64,000 bases of DNA from Lachnospiraceae bacterium Zagget2. Its GTDB lineage: Bacteria > Bacillota > Clostridia > Lachnospirales > Lachnospiraceae. Positions 21,629-31,759 of the stretch are shown piece after piece (within the stretch, counting starts at the first letter, position 1; the number at the start of each line of letters is the position of its first letter). The position numbers and the translations under genes are program-made. The notes under the pieces were generated by a model that saw nothing but the letters and a program-made list of their open reading frames with translations, searched no databases and was not told where the DNA came from. Location of the stretch: positions 1 through 64,000 of the forward strand of contig MSHD01000023.1 of the NCBI GenBank assembly GCA_001941045.1, in the 5' to 3' direction.

Positions 21629-22369
21629 GTGAAGAAAAGCGTGCATACATCAGTTGCAGTGACAGACGTGGGAAGGACGAGAAAGATCAACCAGGATTTT
21701 GTGTACGCCTCGGATGCCCCGGTGGGGAACCTTCCGAATCTCTATATCGTGGCGGACGGCATGGGCGGCCATCGGGCGGGGGAGATTGCTTCTTCTCTGG
21801 CGGTGGAGAGCGTCATTGAGGCGGCCAATAAGAGCATGGAGACCCGCCCGGCGCTGATTCTTCAGAAGGCAGTGCGCTATGCAAATCATCGAATCTATGA
21901 GAAAGCCTGTGAGTGTGAGGATTATGAGGGCATGGGTACGACGCTCGTAATGCTGACGGTCAGGGGAGAGGAGGCAGTCGCGGCGAATGTCGGAGACAGC
22001 CGCATTTACGAAATCGCAGGAGGCAGCATCCGCCAGATATCGGAGGATCATTCTTACGTGGCGGAACTCGTGCGAAAGGGAGAACTCAGCCCCGAGCGGG
22101 CAAGGAAGCATCCCGACAAAAATATTATCACAAAGGCGCTTGGAATACAGGGAGACATTCAGCCGGATCTGTATTTCCTTGAAGTGGCGCATGGAAATAA
22201 ATATCTGCTCTGTTCCGATGGCCTGAGCAATATGGTGGAGGATACGGAACTCTGCCGGATCATCAGCCAGGAGCGGCCGTTGTCCGAGATCGGCAGCGAG
22301 CTGATTCTGCAGGCGAACCAGAACGGTGGTCTGGATAATATTGCGGTAGTGCTGACAGAAGCAGAATAG
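21629..22369 (+). CDS. PP2C-family protein phosphatase (Stp/PrpC type)
   Basis: DVGRTRKINQDF, VADGMGGHRAGE, NVGDSRIYE and DNIAVVL motifs; next to a PASTA kinase. Confidence 0.93.
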   Translation: MKKSVHTSVAVTDVGRTRKINQDFVYASDAPVGNLPNLYIVADGMGGHRAGEIASSLAVESVIEAANKSMETRPALILQKAVRYANHRIYEKACECEDYEGMGTTLVMLTVRGEEAVAANVGDSRIYEIAGGSIRQISEDHSYVAELVRKGELSPERARKHPDKNIITKALGIQGDIQPDLYFLEVAHGNKYLLCSDGLSNMVEDTELCRIISQERPLSEIGSELILQANQNGGLDNIAVVLTEAE

Positions 22370-22384
22370 CAGTGAGGTAGAATT

Positions 22385-24424
22385 ATGATCAAAATCGGAA
22401 CGATAGTGGGTGATCGCTACGAGATCCTGGAAAAGATTGGCGTCGGCGGCATGGCGGAGGTCTATAAAGGCAAGGACCATAAGCTCGACCGCTACATCGC
22501 AGTCAAGATCCTGAAGGAGGAATTCCGCGGAAATGACGCTTTCATCAGAAAGTTCAAAGAGGAAGCGCAGTCCGCGGCACGCCTTGCGCATCCGAATATC
22601 GTGAATGTCTATGACGTCGGCGATGAAAACGGGATTTATTACATTGTCATGGAGCTGGTCGAGGGCATCACGCTCAAAAATTATATTGAGCGGAAAGGCA
22701 GTCTTACGATCAAGGAGGCCACGAGCATTGCAATTCAGGTGTCCGCAGGCCTTGAGGTAGCGCACAACAATCAGATCGTGCACCGTGATATCAAGCCGCA
22801 GAACATTATCATTTCCCGGGAAGGCAAGGTGAAGGTGACGGACTTTGGCATTGCCAAGGCGACGACTTCCCAGACGACGACCTCGAATGCGATGGGTTCT
22901 GTCCATTACTCCTCTCCGGAGCAGGCCAGAGGCGGCTACGTGGACCATAGAAGCGATATTTACTCTCTGGGCATCGTGCTCTATGAGATGGTGACCGGCC
23001 GCGTACCCTTTGACGGGGATTCGGCGGTGACGATCGCGGTCAAGCACCTGCAGGAGGAGATGGTCCCGCCGGAGACCTATTGTAAGAATCTTCCCTACAG
23101 TCTCTCCCAGATTATCAAAAAGGCGACAGAGAAGAGTCCGGATCGCAGATATCAGGATATCGGAGATCTGATCGCGGACCTGAAACAGTCTCTGATGGAT
23201 CCGGAAGGGGATTTCGTGAAGATCATTGACCCGGACAATCAGGCAAGAACGGTGATTGTGACGAAGGATACGACGTCCCAGGTGAAAGAGGTCAGAAGAG
23301 CGCGTCATCAGGAGATAGAGGAGGAAGAGGAAGAGGATGATGACGAGGATGACGATGACGAAGAGGATGATGATGACGAGAGCCTGAGTCCTGCCGTGGA
23401 AAAAGCCATGACAGCGGCCGGCATTGTGCTCGCTGTCATCATTGTGATTATTGTCTTTCTGCTGGTGTCGAGGCTCTTTGGGCTTGGCTCAGGCAGCAGT
23501 TCCGACACGGAAGACACGCAGACGGAGGAGAGCGTTACGGACGATGACAGCAGCTCATCGGCGAATACGGTAGAGATGCCGAGTCTCCTTGGCATGACCA
23601 TGACGGAGGCGAAGATCGAGCTGGAGGAGCTGGGCTTAAGCATCACGCTGAAGGGCAGCGAACCTTCTTCGGAGTATGCCTCCGGTCAGATCATCGAGCA
23701 GAGTGTGGAGGAGGGCAGCCGTGTGGAAGTCGGAAGCTCTGTGGAGGTAACGACTTCAAGTGGTGAGGACACTCAGGCGACAGGCTCTGATACGGAAGAG
23801 GAGGAGACGACGGTGACGGTGCCGAGCGTGCTGGAAAAGGACGAGGCGACTGCGCGCAGCGCGCTGACCGCAGCGGGGCTGACGGTTGGCACGGTGTCGG
23901 AGAGCAGCAGTGATACCGTGGAGGAAGGTCTGGTGATCAGCCAGAGCGTGACGGCGAATTCTACCGTGGAAAAAGGAACCTCTGTCGATCTGGTCATCAG
24001 CAGCGGTCCGCAGACGGTGACGGTGACGGACGTGATCGGGCATGAGCAGACAAGGGCGACTTCAGAGCTGGAAGCCGACGGTTTCAAGGTATCGGTGGCA
24101 GAGGCCTATTCGGATGATATCCGCAGCGGCCTGGTGATCAGCACCGATCCGGACCGGGGCACGAGTGTGTCTCCCGGGAGCACGGTCACGATTACGGTCA
24201 GCCTGGGAAAACAGACAGTCACGATTCCGTCTGTCGTGGTCAATATGACTTATGACGCGGCGGTGACGGCGCTTCGGAGTGCGGGATTCACAGGAACGGT
24301 CACACAGGCCACCGAGTACAGCAATTCTGTAGGAGCGGGCTATGTGACGCGTTTCAGCCCCAGCAGCACGGTGGATTATGACGGGGATGTGACGATTTAT
24401 GTCAGCCTGGGGCCGTCGTCCTGA
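22385..24424 (+). CDS. prkC: Serine/threonine kinase with four PASTA repeats
   Basis: GGMAEVYKGKDHKLDRYIAVKIL, HRDIKPQNIII, DFGIAKA; TM segment followed by four PASTA-like repeats. Confidence 0.95.
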   Translation: MIKIGTIVGDRYEILEKIGVGGMAEVYKGKDHKLDRYIAVKILKEEFRGNDAFIRKFKEEAQSAARLAHPNIVNVYDVGDENGIYYIVMELVEGITLKNYIERKGSLTIKEATSIAIQVSAGLEVAHNNQIVHRDIKPQNIIISREGKVKVTDFGIAKATTSQTTTSNAMGSVHYSSPEQARGGYVDHRSDIYSLGIVLYEMVTGRVPFDGDSAVTIAVKHLQEEMVPPETYCKNLPYSLSQIIKKATEKSPDRRYQDIGDLIADLKQSLMDPEGDFVKIIDPDNQARTVIVTKDTTSQVKEVRRARHQEIEEEEEEDDDEDDDDEEDDDDESLSPAVEKAMTAAGIVLAVIIVIIVFLLVSRLFGLGSGSSSDTEDTQTEESVTDDDSSSSANTVEMPSLLGMTMTEAKIELEELGLSITLKGSEPSSEYASGQIIEQSVEEGSRVEVGSSVEVTTSSGEDTQATGSDTEEEETTVTVPSVLEKDEATARSALTAAGLTVGTVSESSSDTVEEGLVISQSVTANSTVEKGTSVDLVISSGPQTVTVTDVIGHEQTRATSELEADGFKVSVAEAYSDDIRSGLVISTDPDRGTSVSPGSTVTITVSLGKQTVTIPSVVVNMTYDAAVTALRSAGFTGTVTQATEYSNSVGAGYVTRFSPSSTVDYDGDVTIYVSLGPSS

Positions 24425-25311
24425 TGGAAGGCAGGATCATCAAGGGGATCGCGGGCTTCTACTATGTCTACGTGGAGGACCGCGGCGTATATGAGTGTAA
24501 GGCGAAGGGGATCTTCCGCAACCGGGGCCTGAAGCCGCTGGTCGGAGATCTGGTGGAAATACAGGCGCTTGATGAGACAGAGCGCAGTGGAAATATTGAG
24601 GAGATTCTGCCGCGGAGCAGCGAACTCATCCGGCCTGTGGTTGCCAATCTCACGCAGGCGCTGATCGTCTTTGCCCTGTCGCGGCCGAAGCCGAACCTGG
24701 GCCTGCTGGACCGCTTTCTGGTCATGATGCGGCAGAAAGGGCTGCCCTCGATTATCTGCTTCAATAAGCTGGATGAGGCGGAGCCGGAACAGGAGGACGA
24801 GCTGAGGGCGATTTACGCACACAGTGACTGTTTGCTTACGTTTGTCAGTGCGAAGACCGGTCAGGGAGCTGAGGAGCTGAAGGCTTTGCTCCTGAATCAG
24901 ACGACTGCGCTGGCGGGGCCGTCCGGCGTGGGGAAATCAACGCTGACCAATCTCCTGATCCCGGACGCCGGGAGTGAGACCGGACAGATCAGCAGAAAGC
25001 TTGAACGCGGAAAACATACAACAAGGCACAGCGAGCTGTTCTGGATTCAGAAGGACAGCTATCTCTTCGATACGCCGGGTTTCAGTTCCCTTGATCTGAT
25101 GGAGACGAAGAAGGAAGAGCTGCGCTTTGATTTCCCGGAGTTTTTCCCTTATGAAAATCAGTGCCGTTACCCCGGCTGTGCGCATGTGCATGAGCCCGGC
25201 TGTGCAGTAAAAGCGGCTGTGGAGACGGGAAGCATTCACAGAAGAAGATATGACAGCTATCTTGATTTCTATGAGGAGCTGTGTGAGAGAGAGAAGAGGA
25301 GGTATCGCTGA
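24424..25311 (+). CDS. rsgA: Ribosome small subunit-dependent GTPase A
   Basis: Circularly permuted GTPase motifs CFNKLDE, GPSGVGKSTLTN, DTPGFSSL and C-terminal zinc motif. Confidence 0.95.
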   Translation: MEGRIIKGIAGFYYVYVEDRGVYECKAKGIFRNRGLKPLVGDLVEIQALDETERSGNIEEILPRSSELIRPVVANLTQALIVFALSRPKPNLGLLDRFLVMMRQKGLPSIICFNKLDEAEPEQEDELRAIYAHSDCLLTFVSAKTGQGAEELKALLLNQTTALAGPSGVGKSTLTNLLIPDAGSETGQISRKLERGKHTTRHSELFWIQKDSYLFDTPGFSSLDLMETKKEELRFDFPEFFPYENQCRYPGCAHVHEPGCAVKAAVETGSIHRRRYDSYLDFYEELCEREKRRYR

Positions 25312-25314
25312 ACC

Positions 25315-25968
25315 ATGAAAAAATATTTGTCACCTTCGATTTTATCGGCGGATTTTGCGCATCTGGGCGATGATATCCGGCGCGCGCAGGAGGCGGGAAC
25401 ACAGTATCTGCACTACGATGTGATGGATGGACTGTTTGTCCCGAGTATTTCCTTTGGTATGCCGGTGCTGGAATCCGTTCGGAAGATTACGGATCTTGTG
25501 CTGGACGTACATCTGATGATCGTGGATCCTGACCGCTATATTGACGAATTTGTGCGCTGCGGCGCGGATATCATCACGGTACATTATGAAGCCTGCAAGG
25601 ATATAAAGAAGACGCTGCGCACGATCCGGTCGAAGGGCGTGAAGGCAGGCGTGACGATCAAGCCGAAGACGCCGAACAGCGTTCTTGCGGATCTGCTTGA
25701 TGAGGCGGATATGATTCTGCTCATGTCGGTGGAGCCGGGCTTTGGCGGGCAGTCCTATATCCCGGAGTCTATGCAGAAGATCCGCGAGCTTCGCGCGATG
25801 CTTGACGCACGTGGACTTGACACCGATATCGAGGTGGACGGCGGCATCAAGAAAGAGAATCTTCCAATGGTGCTCGATGCAGGAGCGAATGTGATCGTGG
25901 CCGGTTCCGCTATTTTCAAGGGCGATATCGGGCAGAATGTGCGCGATTTCCTGGAGATCATGAAGTGA
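25315..25968 (+). CDS. rpe: Ribulose-phosphate 3-epimerase
   Basis: LSPSILSADFAHLG, HYDVMDGLFVP and VEPGFGGQSYI motifs. Confidence 0.96.
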   Translation: MKKYLSPSILSADFAHLGDDIRRAQEAGTQYLHYDVMDGLFVPSISFGMPVLESVRKITDLVLDVHLMIVDPDRYIDEFVRCGADIITVHYEACKDIKKTLRTIRSKGVKAGVTIKPKTPNSVLADLLDEADMILLMSVEPGFGGQSYIPESMQKIRELRAMLDARGLDTDIEVDGGIKKENLPMVLDAGANVIVAGSAIFKGDIGQNVRDFLEIMK

Positions 25969-26615
25969 TGAAAACTTTGATTATCAGCGGGGGCAGGATT
26001 GATACTGATTTTGCTCTCTGTGTTCTTAAGCAGCCCTTTGACCACATCATCTGTGCGGATAAAGGGCTTGCCTTTTGTTATGAGCAGGGAATCCGGCCGA
26101 CGAGGATTGTAGGAGATTTTGACAGCCTGAAGCCGGGCATTCTGGAAAAGTACCGGAACACGGACATTGAAGTCCGTGAATTCAATCCGGTAAAGGACGC
26201 TACGGATACGCAGATCGCAGTAGAGCTGGCGCTGGAGCTTGGCAGTACGGATATCACGCTTCTGGGAGCAACCGGAACACGGCTCGACCATGTGCTCGGA
26301 AATATTCATACCCTGTATCTTTCCTTTGAAAAAGAAGTTCCCTGCCGGATTCTCGATGCGTACAACCGCATCCGGCTGATCAGCGGCAGTGTCACGCTGA
26401 AGTCGGAAGAGCAGTACGGAGAATTCTTTTCTCTGATCCCGTTTACGGAACAGGTGAGCGGCGTGACGCTGCGGGGGGTGAAATATCCGCTCAGCGATTA
26501 TGATTTTACCGTCCGCGGAAGTGCGTCCAGGGGCGTCTCGAATGAGATCAAAGAAAATGAGGCGCGGATCACGATTGGAGAAGGCATTATGATTCTGATA
26601 GAATCGAAGGAGTGA
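25968..26615 (+). CDS. thiN: Thiamine diphosphokinase
   Basis: ADKGLAFCYEQGIRPTRIVGDFDSL, DATDTQIAVELAL and GATGTRLDHVLGNIH motifs. Confidence 0.92.
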   Translation: MKTLIISGGRIDTDFALCVLKQPFDHIICADKGLAFCYEQGIRPTRIVGDFDSLKPGILEKYRNTDIEVREFNPVKDATDTQIAVELALELGSTDITLLGATGTRLDHVLGNIHTLYLSFEKEVPCRILDAYNRIRLISGSVTLKSEEQYGEFFSLIPFTEQVSGVTLRGVKYPLSDYDFTVRGSASRGVSNEIKENEARITIGEGIMILIESKE

Positions 26616-26619
26616 TGGC

Positions 26620-27294
26620 ATGCGAATTCTTCTGGCAGAGGATGAGCGGGATCTGAACCGCATCATCAGCAAAAAACTGACTTCAGACGGCTACAGTGTG
26701 GATAGCTGTTACGACGGAAAAGAGGCGATGGACATGCTCGCCTGTGCGGATTATGACGCCGCAATTCTGGACATCATGATGCCGGGTGCGGACGGTTTCG
26801 CTGTACTCGCTTCTCTTCGGAACGCCGGAAGAACGACGCCGGTGCTCTTCCTGACGGCGCGCGATTCGATCTCGGACCGCGTGAAGGGGCTGGACAGCGG
26901 AGCGAACGATTAACTCGTGAAGCCTTTCTCCTTTGAGGAACTGAGCGCACGCATCCGGGCGATGATCCGCACGAATCACGGCACGGCGAAGAGCGAGCTC
27001 GCAGTCGGCGATCTTGTTATGGACTGCGCGACAAAGCGGGTCACGCGCGGCGGACGCGAGATCACCCTCTCTGCCCGGGAATACGCACTGCTCGAATACC
27101 TGATGCACAATGTGGGCATTACGCTTTCGCGGGAACAGATTGAAGACCACATCTGGAACTATGATTATGAAGGCGGCACGAATGTCGTGGATGTATATAT
27201 CAGCTATCTCCGCCGCAAGATCGACAGCGGACAGAAAAAGAAGCTGATTCACACGGTGCGCGGCAGGGGTTATGTCATACGGGAGGACGCGTAA
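26620..27294 (+). pseudogene. OmpR-family response regulator interrupted by in-frame TAA (26911-26913)
   Basis: 26620-26913 is a receiver domain ending GAND; 26917-27294 continues VKPFSFEEL with a full OmpR-type DNA-binding domain in the same frame; TAA sits where Tyr of D-Y-x-V-K-P-F is expected. Confidence 0.85.
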
Positions 27295-27297
27295 GCC

Positions 27298-28722
27298 TTG
27301 AAAAGATTATCCATCCGCGCGAAGATCACGCTCTGGTTTTCGGCTGTACTGATCGTGGTTGTCGCGCTCACCTATTTTGTGATTCTGTCAGCCAGCCGGC
27401 AGATCATTCAGAAGACTATCCGTGACGAACTGATACAGACTGTGGAGAACAATGTGGACGAGGTCGAGTACTACGCCTCGATCGACGATCTCTACGCGGA
27501 CAATGACGTGGATTACTATGCGCATTTCGATGGCGGTTACATCGAGATCGACGACGATTTCCTCGATGCGGTCAATGAGATCTACACTTCTCTTTGCCGG
27601 ACGGACGGCACGCTGGTCTACGGGGAAAACCCGATTGCCAGAGAGAGCGCTGCGGTCGCCTTCGTGGATTCGGAGGTGCAGCGTGTGACGGTAGACGGGA
27701 CGCTCTACTATATCTTTGATCGCAGGCTGGAGACAGAGGGACTTGAAGATCTGTGGCTGCGCGGTATCGTCTCTGAGACGCAGGGGGAGGTCGAGCTGTC
27801 TGCGATTTCCCGCACCTCCCTCATTCTGCTGCCGAGCCTTGTCGTGCTGGCCATCATCGGCGGCTTCCTGATTGCAGGGCGGACACTGCGCCCGATCCGT
27901 CAGATTGCAGACACGGCGGCGCAGATCCGCGAAGGAAATGATCTGGGAAAGCGGATTGAGCTGAGCGAAGGACAGGACGAGTTGCATCAGCTCGCCGGAC
28001 AGTTCAATGAAATGTTTACCCGTCTGGATGAATCCTTCCAGACGCAGCAGCGCTTTGTCTCCGACGCTTCGCATGAGCTGCGGACGCCGGCCGCTGTGAT
28101 CAGTGCGCAGTGCGAGCTCTCCCTGGAAGCGCCCCAGAGTCAGGAAGAATATGAGGAGGCGCTACGGGTTATTCAGCGGCAGAGCCGCAAGATGAATCGT
28201 CTGATCGGAAGCCTCCTGGATTTTACCAGACTGGAGCTGCAGCCGGAGCGCTACGCGAAGGAAGAGCTGGATCTGTCCGGGCTGACGGAAAGCGTCTGCG
28301 AGGATCTGGCACTGCTGCGGGAGAAGAACATCGAGCTGCGCTGCGAGGCGGAGCCGGATATCCGTTTCACCGGGAATCGCGAGCTGTTGACGCGTCTTCT
28401 GACAAATCTCATCGGCAATGCCTACCGCTATGGAAATACAGACGGCCATACATGGGTTACTCTGTGTTCTGATGAAAATGCGATTGTGCTGAGGGTGCAG
28501 GATGACGGCATTGGAATCGACAAGGAAAGCCTGCCGCATCTTTTTGAACGCTTTTATCAGGCTGACGCCTCGCGCAGCGGCGAGGGGAACGGACTCGGGC
28601 TTGCGATGGTGAAGGAGATCGCCGGGTTTCACGGCGGTGAGATCAGCGTGGAGAGTGAAGCAGGGCTTGGGAGCACCTTTACAATTATTTTTAAAAAAGT
28701 TCAGTCTCTAATGTTCTTCTAA
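27298..28722 (+). CDS. Sensor histidine kinase
   Basis: Two TM segments, HAMP, FVSDASHELRTPAAV H-box, NLIGNAYRYG N-box, DDGIGID G-box; TTG start. Confidence 0.94.
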   Translation: MKRLSIRAKITLWFSAVLIVVVALTYFVILSASRQIIQKTIRDELIQTVENNVDEVEYYASIDDLYADNDVDYYAHFDGGYIEIDDDFLDAVNEIYTSLCRTDGTLVYGENPIARESAAVAFVDSEVQRVTVDGTLYYIFDRRLETEGLEDLWLRGIVSETQGEVELSAISRTSLILLPSLVVLAIIGGFLIAGRTLRPIRQIADTAAQIREGNDLGKRIELSEGQDELHQLAGQFNEMFTRLDESFQTQQRFVSDASHELRTPAAVISAQCELSLEAPQSQEEYEEALRVIQRQSRKMNRLIGSLLDFTRLELQPERYAKEELDLSGLTESVCEDLALLREKNIELRCEAEPDIRFTGNRELLTRLLTNLIGNAYRYGNTDGHTWVTLCSDENAIVLRVQDDGIGIDKESLPHLFERFYQADASRSGEGNGLGLAMVKEIAGFHGGEISVESEAGLGSTFTIIFKKVQSLMFF

Positions 28723-28771
28723 TTTTTCTGTTTTATACTGTGCTTACAGAAAACAAAAGGAGGACAATACA

Positions 28772-29992
28772 ATGACAAATACAATCATTCAGAAATTCTT
28801 TGGAACCAGGAAAAAAACAGTCATGTCGATTGCGGGTATCGCGTCTGCAGTTGCACTCTTAGGAGCGGGGACGGCCTACGCAGCGTCAGGAGCGAGGACA
28901 GCCGCCGCGCGGGAATCGGCCATCGGGGAAGAAGCAGCACAGAATTATGCTTTTGCTGACGCGGGCGTTGATCCGGCTTCCGCACTGTATGTCAGGGCCG
29001 AATTCGACCACGAGGACGGACAGTTCATCTATGAGGTAGATTTCACGGCGGGCGATACGGAATATGAGTACTGGATTCTCGCGTCTGACGGCACCGTGAT
29101 CAAGAAGTCAGCGGAGATCATTGCCCTGGCCAGCACGGCGGCGGAAGTTTCGGAGATCACGCTGGAGGAGGCAAAAGAAATCGCTCTGACGGACGCGGGG
29201 CTTGTCGCATCCGAGGTCACCTTTACCAAGGCGGATCTTGATCACGACGATGGACAGTCGGTTTATGATATCGAATTCTACGCGGAAAATGTGGAATATG
29301 AGTATGAGATCAAGGTGAGCGGCGGGGCGATCTACAGCAAGTCCAAAGAGACGCATACAGTAGAGGTCGCGGCGGAAGAGCCGGCTGCTGCGGCAAAAAC
29401 GGAAACTGTCGTGGTGGAGACAGTTGAAACGACTCCGGTGGTGGAGAACGGAACCGCAGACACGGGTTCCTCCGCGCAGACGACTTCGGGCGACAGCTCT
29501 GCATCGACAGCGAGCAGCCGGATCGATCTGGAAACTGCCAAAAATAAGGCGCTTTCCGACGCGGGAGTTTCCGCTTCCGACGTGACCTTTACAAAGGCGC
29601 ACGAGGATATGGACGACGGCGTTGCCGTATATGACATTGAGTTCTTCAGCTCGACTACTGAGTATGAGTATGAGATCCGCGTTTCGGACGGTGCGATCGT
29701 GGATAAGAGTGTCGAAGCTCTGGAGACCGCGCCCAGCGCATCCTCGGGCTCAGGTTCGTCCGGAAGTACGGACAACAGCTCTTACATCAGCGTGGACGAG
29801 GCAAAGTCCATCGCCCTGAACCGGGCAGGACTCTCGGCCTCCGACGTGGTCTTTGAGAAGGCGAAGCTGGAGAAGGACGACGGCATCATGGAATACGAGA
29901 TCGAGTTCTATCAGGGGAATATGGAATATGAGTGCACGATCAATGCCGTCACCGGCGCCATCATTGAGTACGATGCGGAGTGGGACGACTGA
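28772..29992 (+). CDS. Secreted/anchored protein with repeated PepSY-like domains
   Basis: N-terminal signal/TM segment; four repeats of AxxxALxxAGxxxxxVxFxKAxxxxDDGxxxYxIEF. Confidence 0.88.
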   Translation: MTNTIIQKFFGTRKKTVMSIAGIASAVALLGAGTAYAASGARTAAARESAIGEEAAQNYAFADAGVDPASALYVRAEFDHEDGQFIYEVDFTAGDTEYEYWILASDGTVIKKSAEIIALASTAAEVSEITLEEAKEIALTDAGLVASEVTFTKADLDHDDGQSVYDIEFYAENVEYEYEIKVSGGAIYSKSKETHTVEVAAEEPAAAAKTETVVVETVETTPVVENGTADTGSSAQTTSGDSSASTASSRIDLETAKNKALSDAGVSASDVTFTKAHEDMDDGVAVYDIEFFSSTTEYEYEIRVSDGAIVDKSVEALETAPSASSGSGSSGSTDNSSYISVDEAKSIALNRAGLSASDVVFEKAKLEKDDGIMEYEIEFYQGNMEYECTINAVTGAIIEYDAEWDD

Positions 29993-30008
29993 TAAGCAGA
30001 TAAAAAGA

Positions 30009-30032
30009 ACCCCCGGGGCATCCCCCGGGGGT
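30009..30032. terminator. Terminator between convergent genes, stronger for tsf (minus strand)
   Basis: Perfect 10-bp stem ACCCCCGGGG/CCCCGGGGGT with 4-nt loop; minus-strand stem is followed by TTCTTTTTA. Confidence 0.88.
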
Positions 30033-30052
30033 CTGATTCTTATGAGGGAAGA

Positions 30053-30991
30053 TTAAAGTCCCATCTGCTTTGCAACTTCCGCCGCGAAGTCCTCGTTCTT
30101 CTTCTCGAGACCCTCGCCAGTCTCGAAGCGGACGAAGCCTTTGATCGCGATATTCGCGCTGTTTGCCTTCGCAACCTGCGCCACGTAGGCGGATACGAGC
30201 TGCTTGCCGTCCTCGGCCTTCACATAGACCTGGTCGAGCAGGCAGATCTCTTTGAGCTGCTTGTTCAGACGGCCCATCACTGCGCCATTGATTACCTTCT
30301 CCGGCTTGCCGGCCATCTTCGGGTCATTCTCGATCTGCGCCTTGATGATCTCAAGCTCATGTGCCTTATAGGTCTCATCAACCTCGCTGTTGTTCGTGTA
30401 GATCGGCTTTAAGGCCGCGACCTGCATCGCAAGGTTTTTCGCCATCTCACGGATCTCATCGTTGATCACGTCGGTCTCGACGTCCACGAGTACGCCGATC
30501 TTGCCGCCCATGTGGATATAGGAAGCGATGAATCCGTTCTGCTCCTCCATCTGCTGGAAGCGGCGGATCTTCATATTCTCACCAATCACGGCGATCTGTG
30601 CTGCCAGCGCTTCACCGACCGTCTTGCCCGGCTCAGCTGTCCACTCCTCTGTGAGGAAGGGCTCGACGTCCGCTGCCTTTGTCGTAAGAGCCTGCGCCGC
30701 AACCTGCGCCACATAGCCCTGGAACTTCTCGTTCTTCGCCACGAAGTCGGTCTCCGCGTTTACCTCTACGGCAACAGCCTTCTTTGCATCCTCGCTGAGC
30801 GCGGTGGCAACAATGCCTTCTGCCGCGATGCGGCTTGCCTTCTTCTGCGCAGTGGCGAGTCCCTTCTCACGCAGAAAATCGACGGCCTCTTCCATATTTC
30901 CCTCGGTAGCGGTCAGGGCCTTCTTGCAGTCCATCATGCCCGCACCGGTCATCTCTCTTAATTCTTTTACCATTGCAGCTGTAATAGCCAT
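30053..30991 (-). CDS. tsf: Elongation factor Ts
   Basis: VKELREMTGAGMMDCKKAL; downstream of rpsB. Confidence 0.98.
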   Translation of the reverse strand: MAITAAMVKELREMTGAGMMDCKKALTATEGNMEEAVDFLREKGLATAQKKASRIAAEGIVATALSEDAKKAVAVEVNAETDFVAKNEKFQGYVAQVAAQALTTKAADVEPFLTEEWTAEPGKTVGEALAAQIAVIGENMKIRRFQQMEEQNGFIASYIHMGGKIGVLVDVETDVINDEIREMAKNLAMQVAALKPIYTNNSEVDETYKAHELEIIKAQIENDPKMAGKPEKVINGAVMGRLNKQLKEICLLDQVYVKAEDGKQLVSAYVAQVAKANSANIAIKGFVRFETGEGLEKKNEDFAAEVAKQMGL

Positions 30992-31012
30992 ATTCTGAAC
31001 CCTCCTTAAAGC

Positions 31013-31759
31013 TTATTCCTGCTCTTCGTATGCGGCGTCCTCTTCGTACTCCGCCTCTTCGGCATACTCCTCGGCCTCGCCCTGTCTCGCTTCCACAACG
31101 GCGTCCGCCATCTTGGAGACGATCAGCTTGACCGCACGGATCGCATCGTCATTACCCGGGATCACATAGTCCAGCTCCTCCGGATCACAGTTGGTATCGC
31201 AGATGCCGATCAGCGGGATGCCAAGAGAATGGGCTTCCTGTACGCAGATGTGCTCCTTCTTCGGATCGACCACGAAGATCGCGTCCGGAAGACGCTTCAT
31301 ATCGCGGATGCCGTTCAGGTTCTTCTGCAGCTTCTCAAGCTCTTTCCTGAGGGCGATGACTTCCTTCTTCGGCAGCACGTCGAAGGTGCCGTCCTGCTCC
31401 ATCGCCTCGATCTGCTTCATACGCACGATACGGCTCTGGATCGTCTTGAAATTGGTAAGCATGCCGCCCAGCCATCTCTCGTTCACATAGTACATGCCAC
31501 AGCGCTCGGCTTCCGCCTGAATCGCATCCTGTGCCTGCTTCTTCGTGCCGACAAAGAGAATCGTGCCGCCCTGTGCGGTGATATCCGCGACAGCTCTGTA
31601 AGCCTCGTCAACCTTTACGACGGACTTCTGCAGGTCGATGATGTAGATGCTGTTACGCTCTGTGTAGATGTACTCCGCCATCTTGGGGTTCCATCTGCGG
31701 GTCTGATGTCCGAAGTGGACGCCGGCTTCTAACAGCTGTTTCATGGAAATTACGCTCAT
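31013..31759 (-). CDS. rpsB: 30S ribosomal protein S2
   Basis: [22 protein letters not shown] and [15 protein letters not shown] motifs. Confidence 0.98.
   Translation of the reverse strand: MSVISMKQLLEAGVHFGHQTRRWNPKMAEYIYTERNSIYIIDLQKSVVKVDEAYRAVADITAQGGTILFVGTKKQAQDAIQAEAERCGMYYVNERWLGGMLTNFKTIQSRIVRMKQIEAMEQDGTFDVLPKKEVIALRKELEKLQKNLNGIRDMKRLPDAIFVVDPKKEHICVQEAHSLGIPLIGICDTNCDPEELDYVIPGNDDAIRAVKLIVSKMADAVVEARQGEAEEYAEEAEYEEDAAYEEQE

Noticed and set aside
21650-23308. 552-aa minus-strand ORF
   Set aside because: Antisense to the phosphatase and PASTA kinase genes; shadow ORF.
23308-23646. Minus-strand ORF with a long poly-Ser run
   Set aside because: Reverse complement of the acidic GAN/GAT tract in the PASTA kinase; not a gene.
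26917-27294. Stand-alone DNA-binding protein gene
   Set aside because: In frame with the upstream receiver domain and separated only by one stop; better described as the C-terminal half of an interrupted regulator.
29380-29520. Possible CRISPR-like or tandem DNA repeat in the PepSY gene
   Set aside because: Similarity is at protein-domain level with diverged DNA; no regular repeat/spacer structure.
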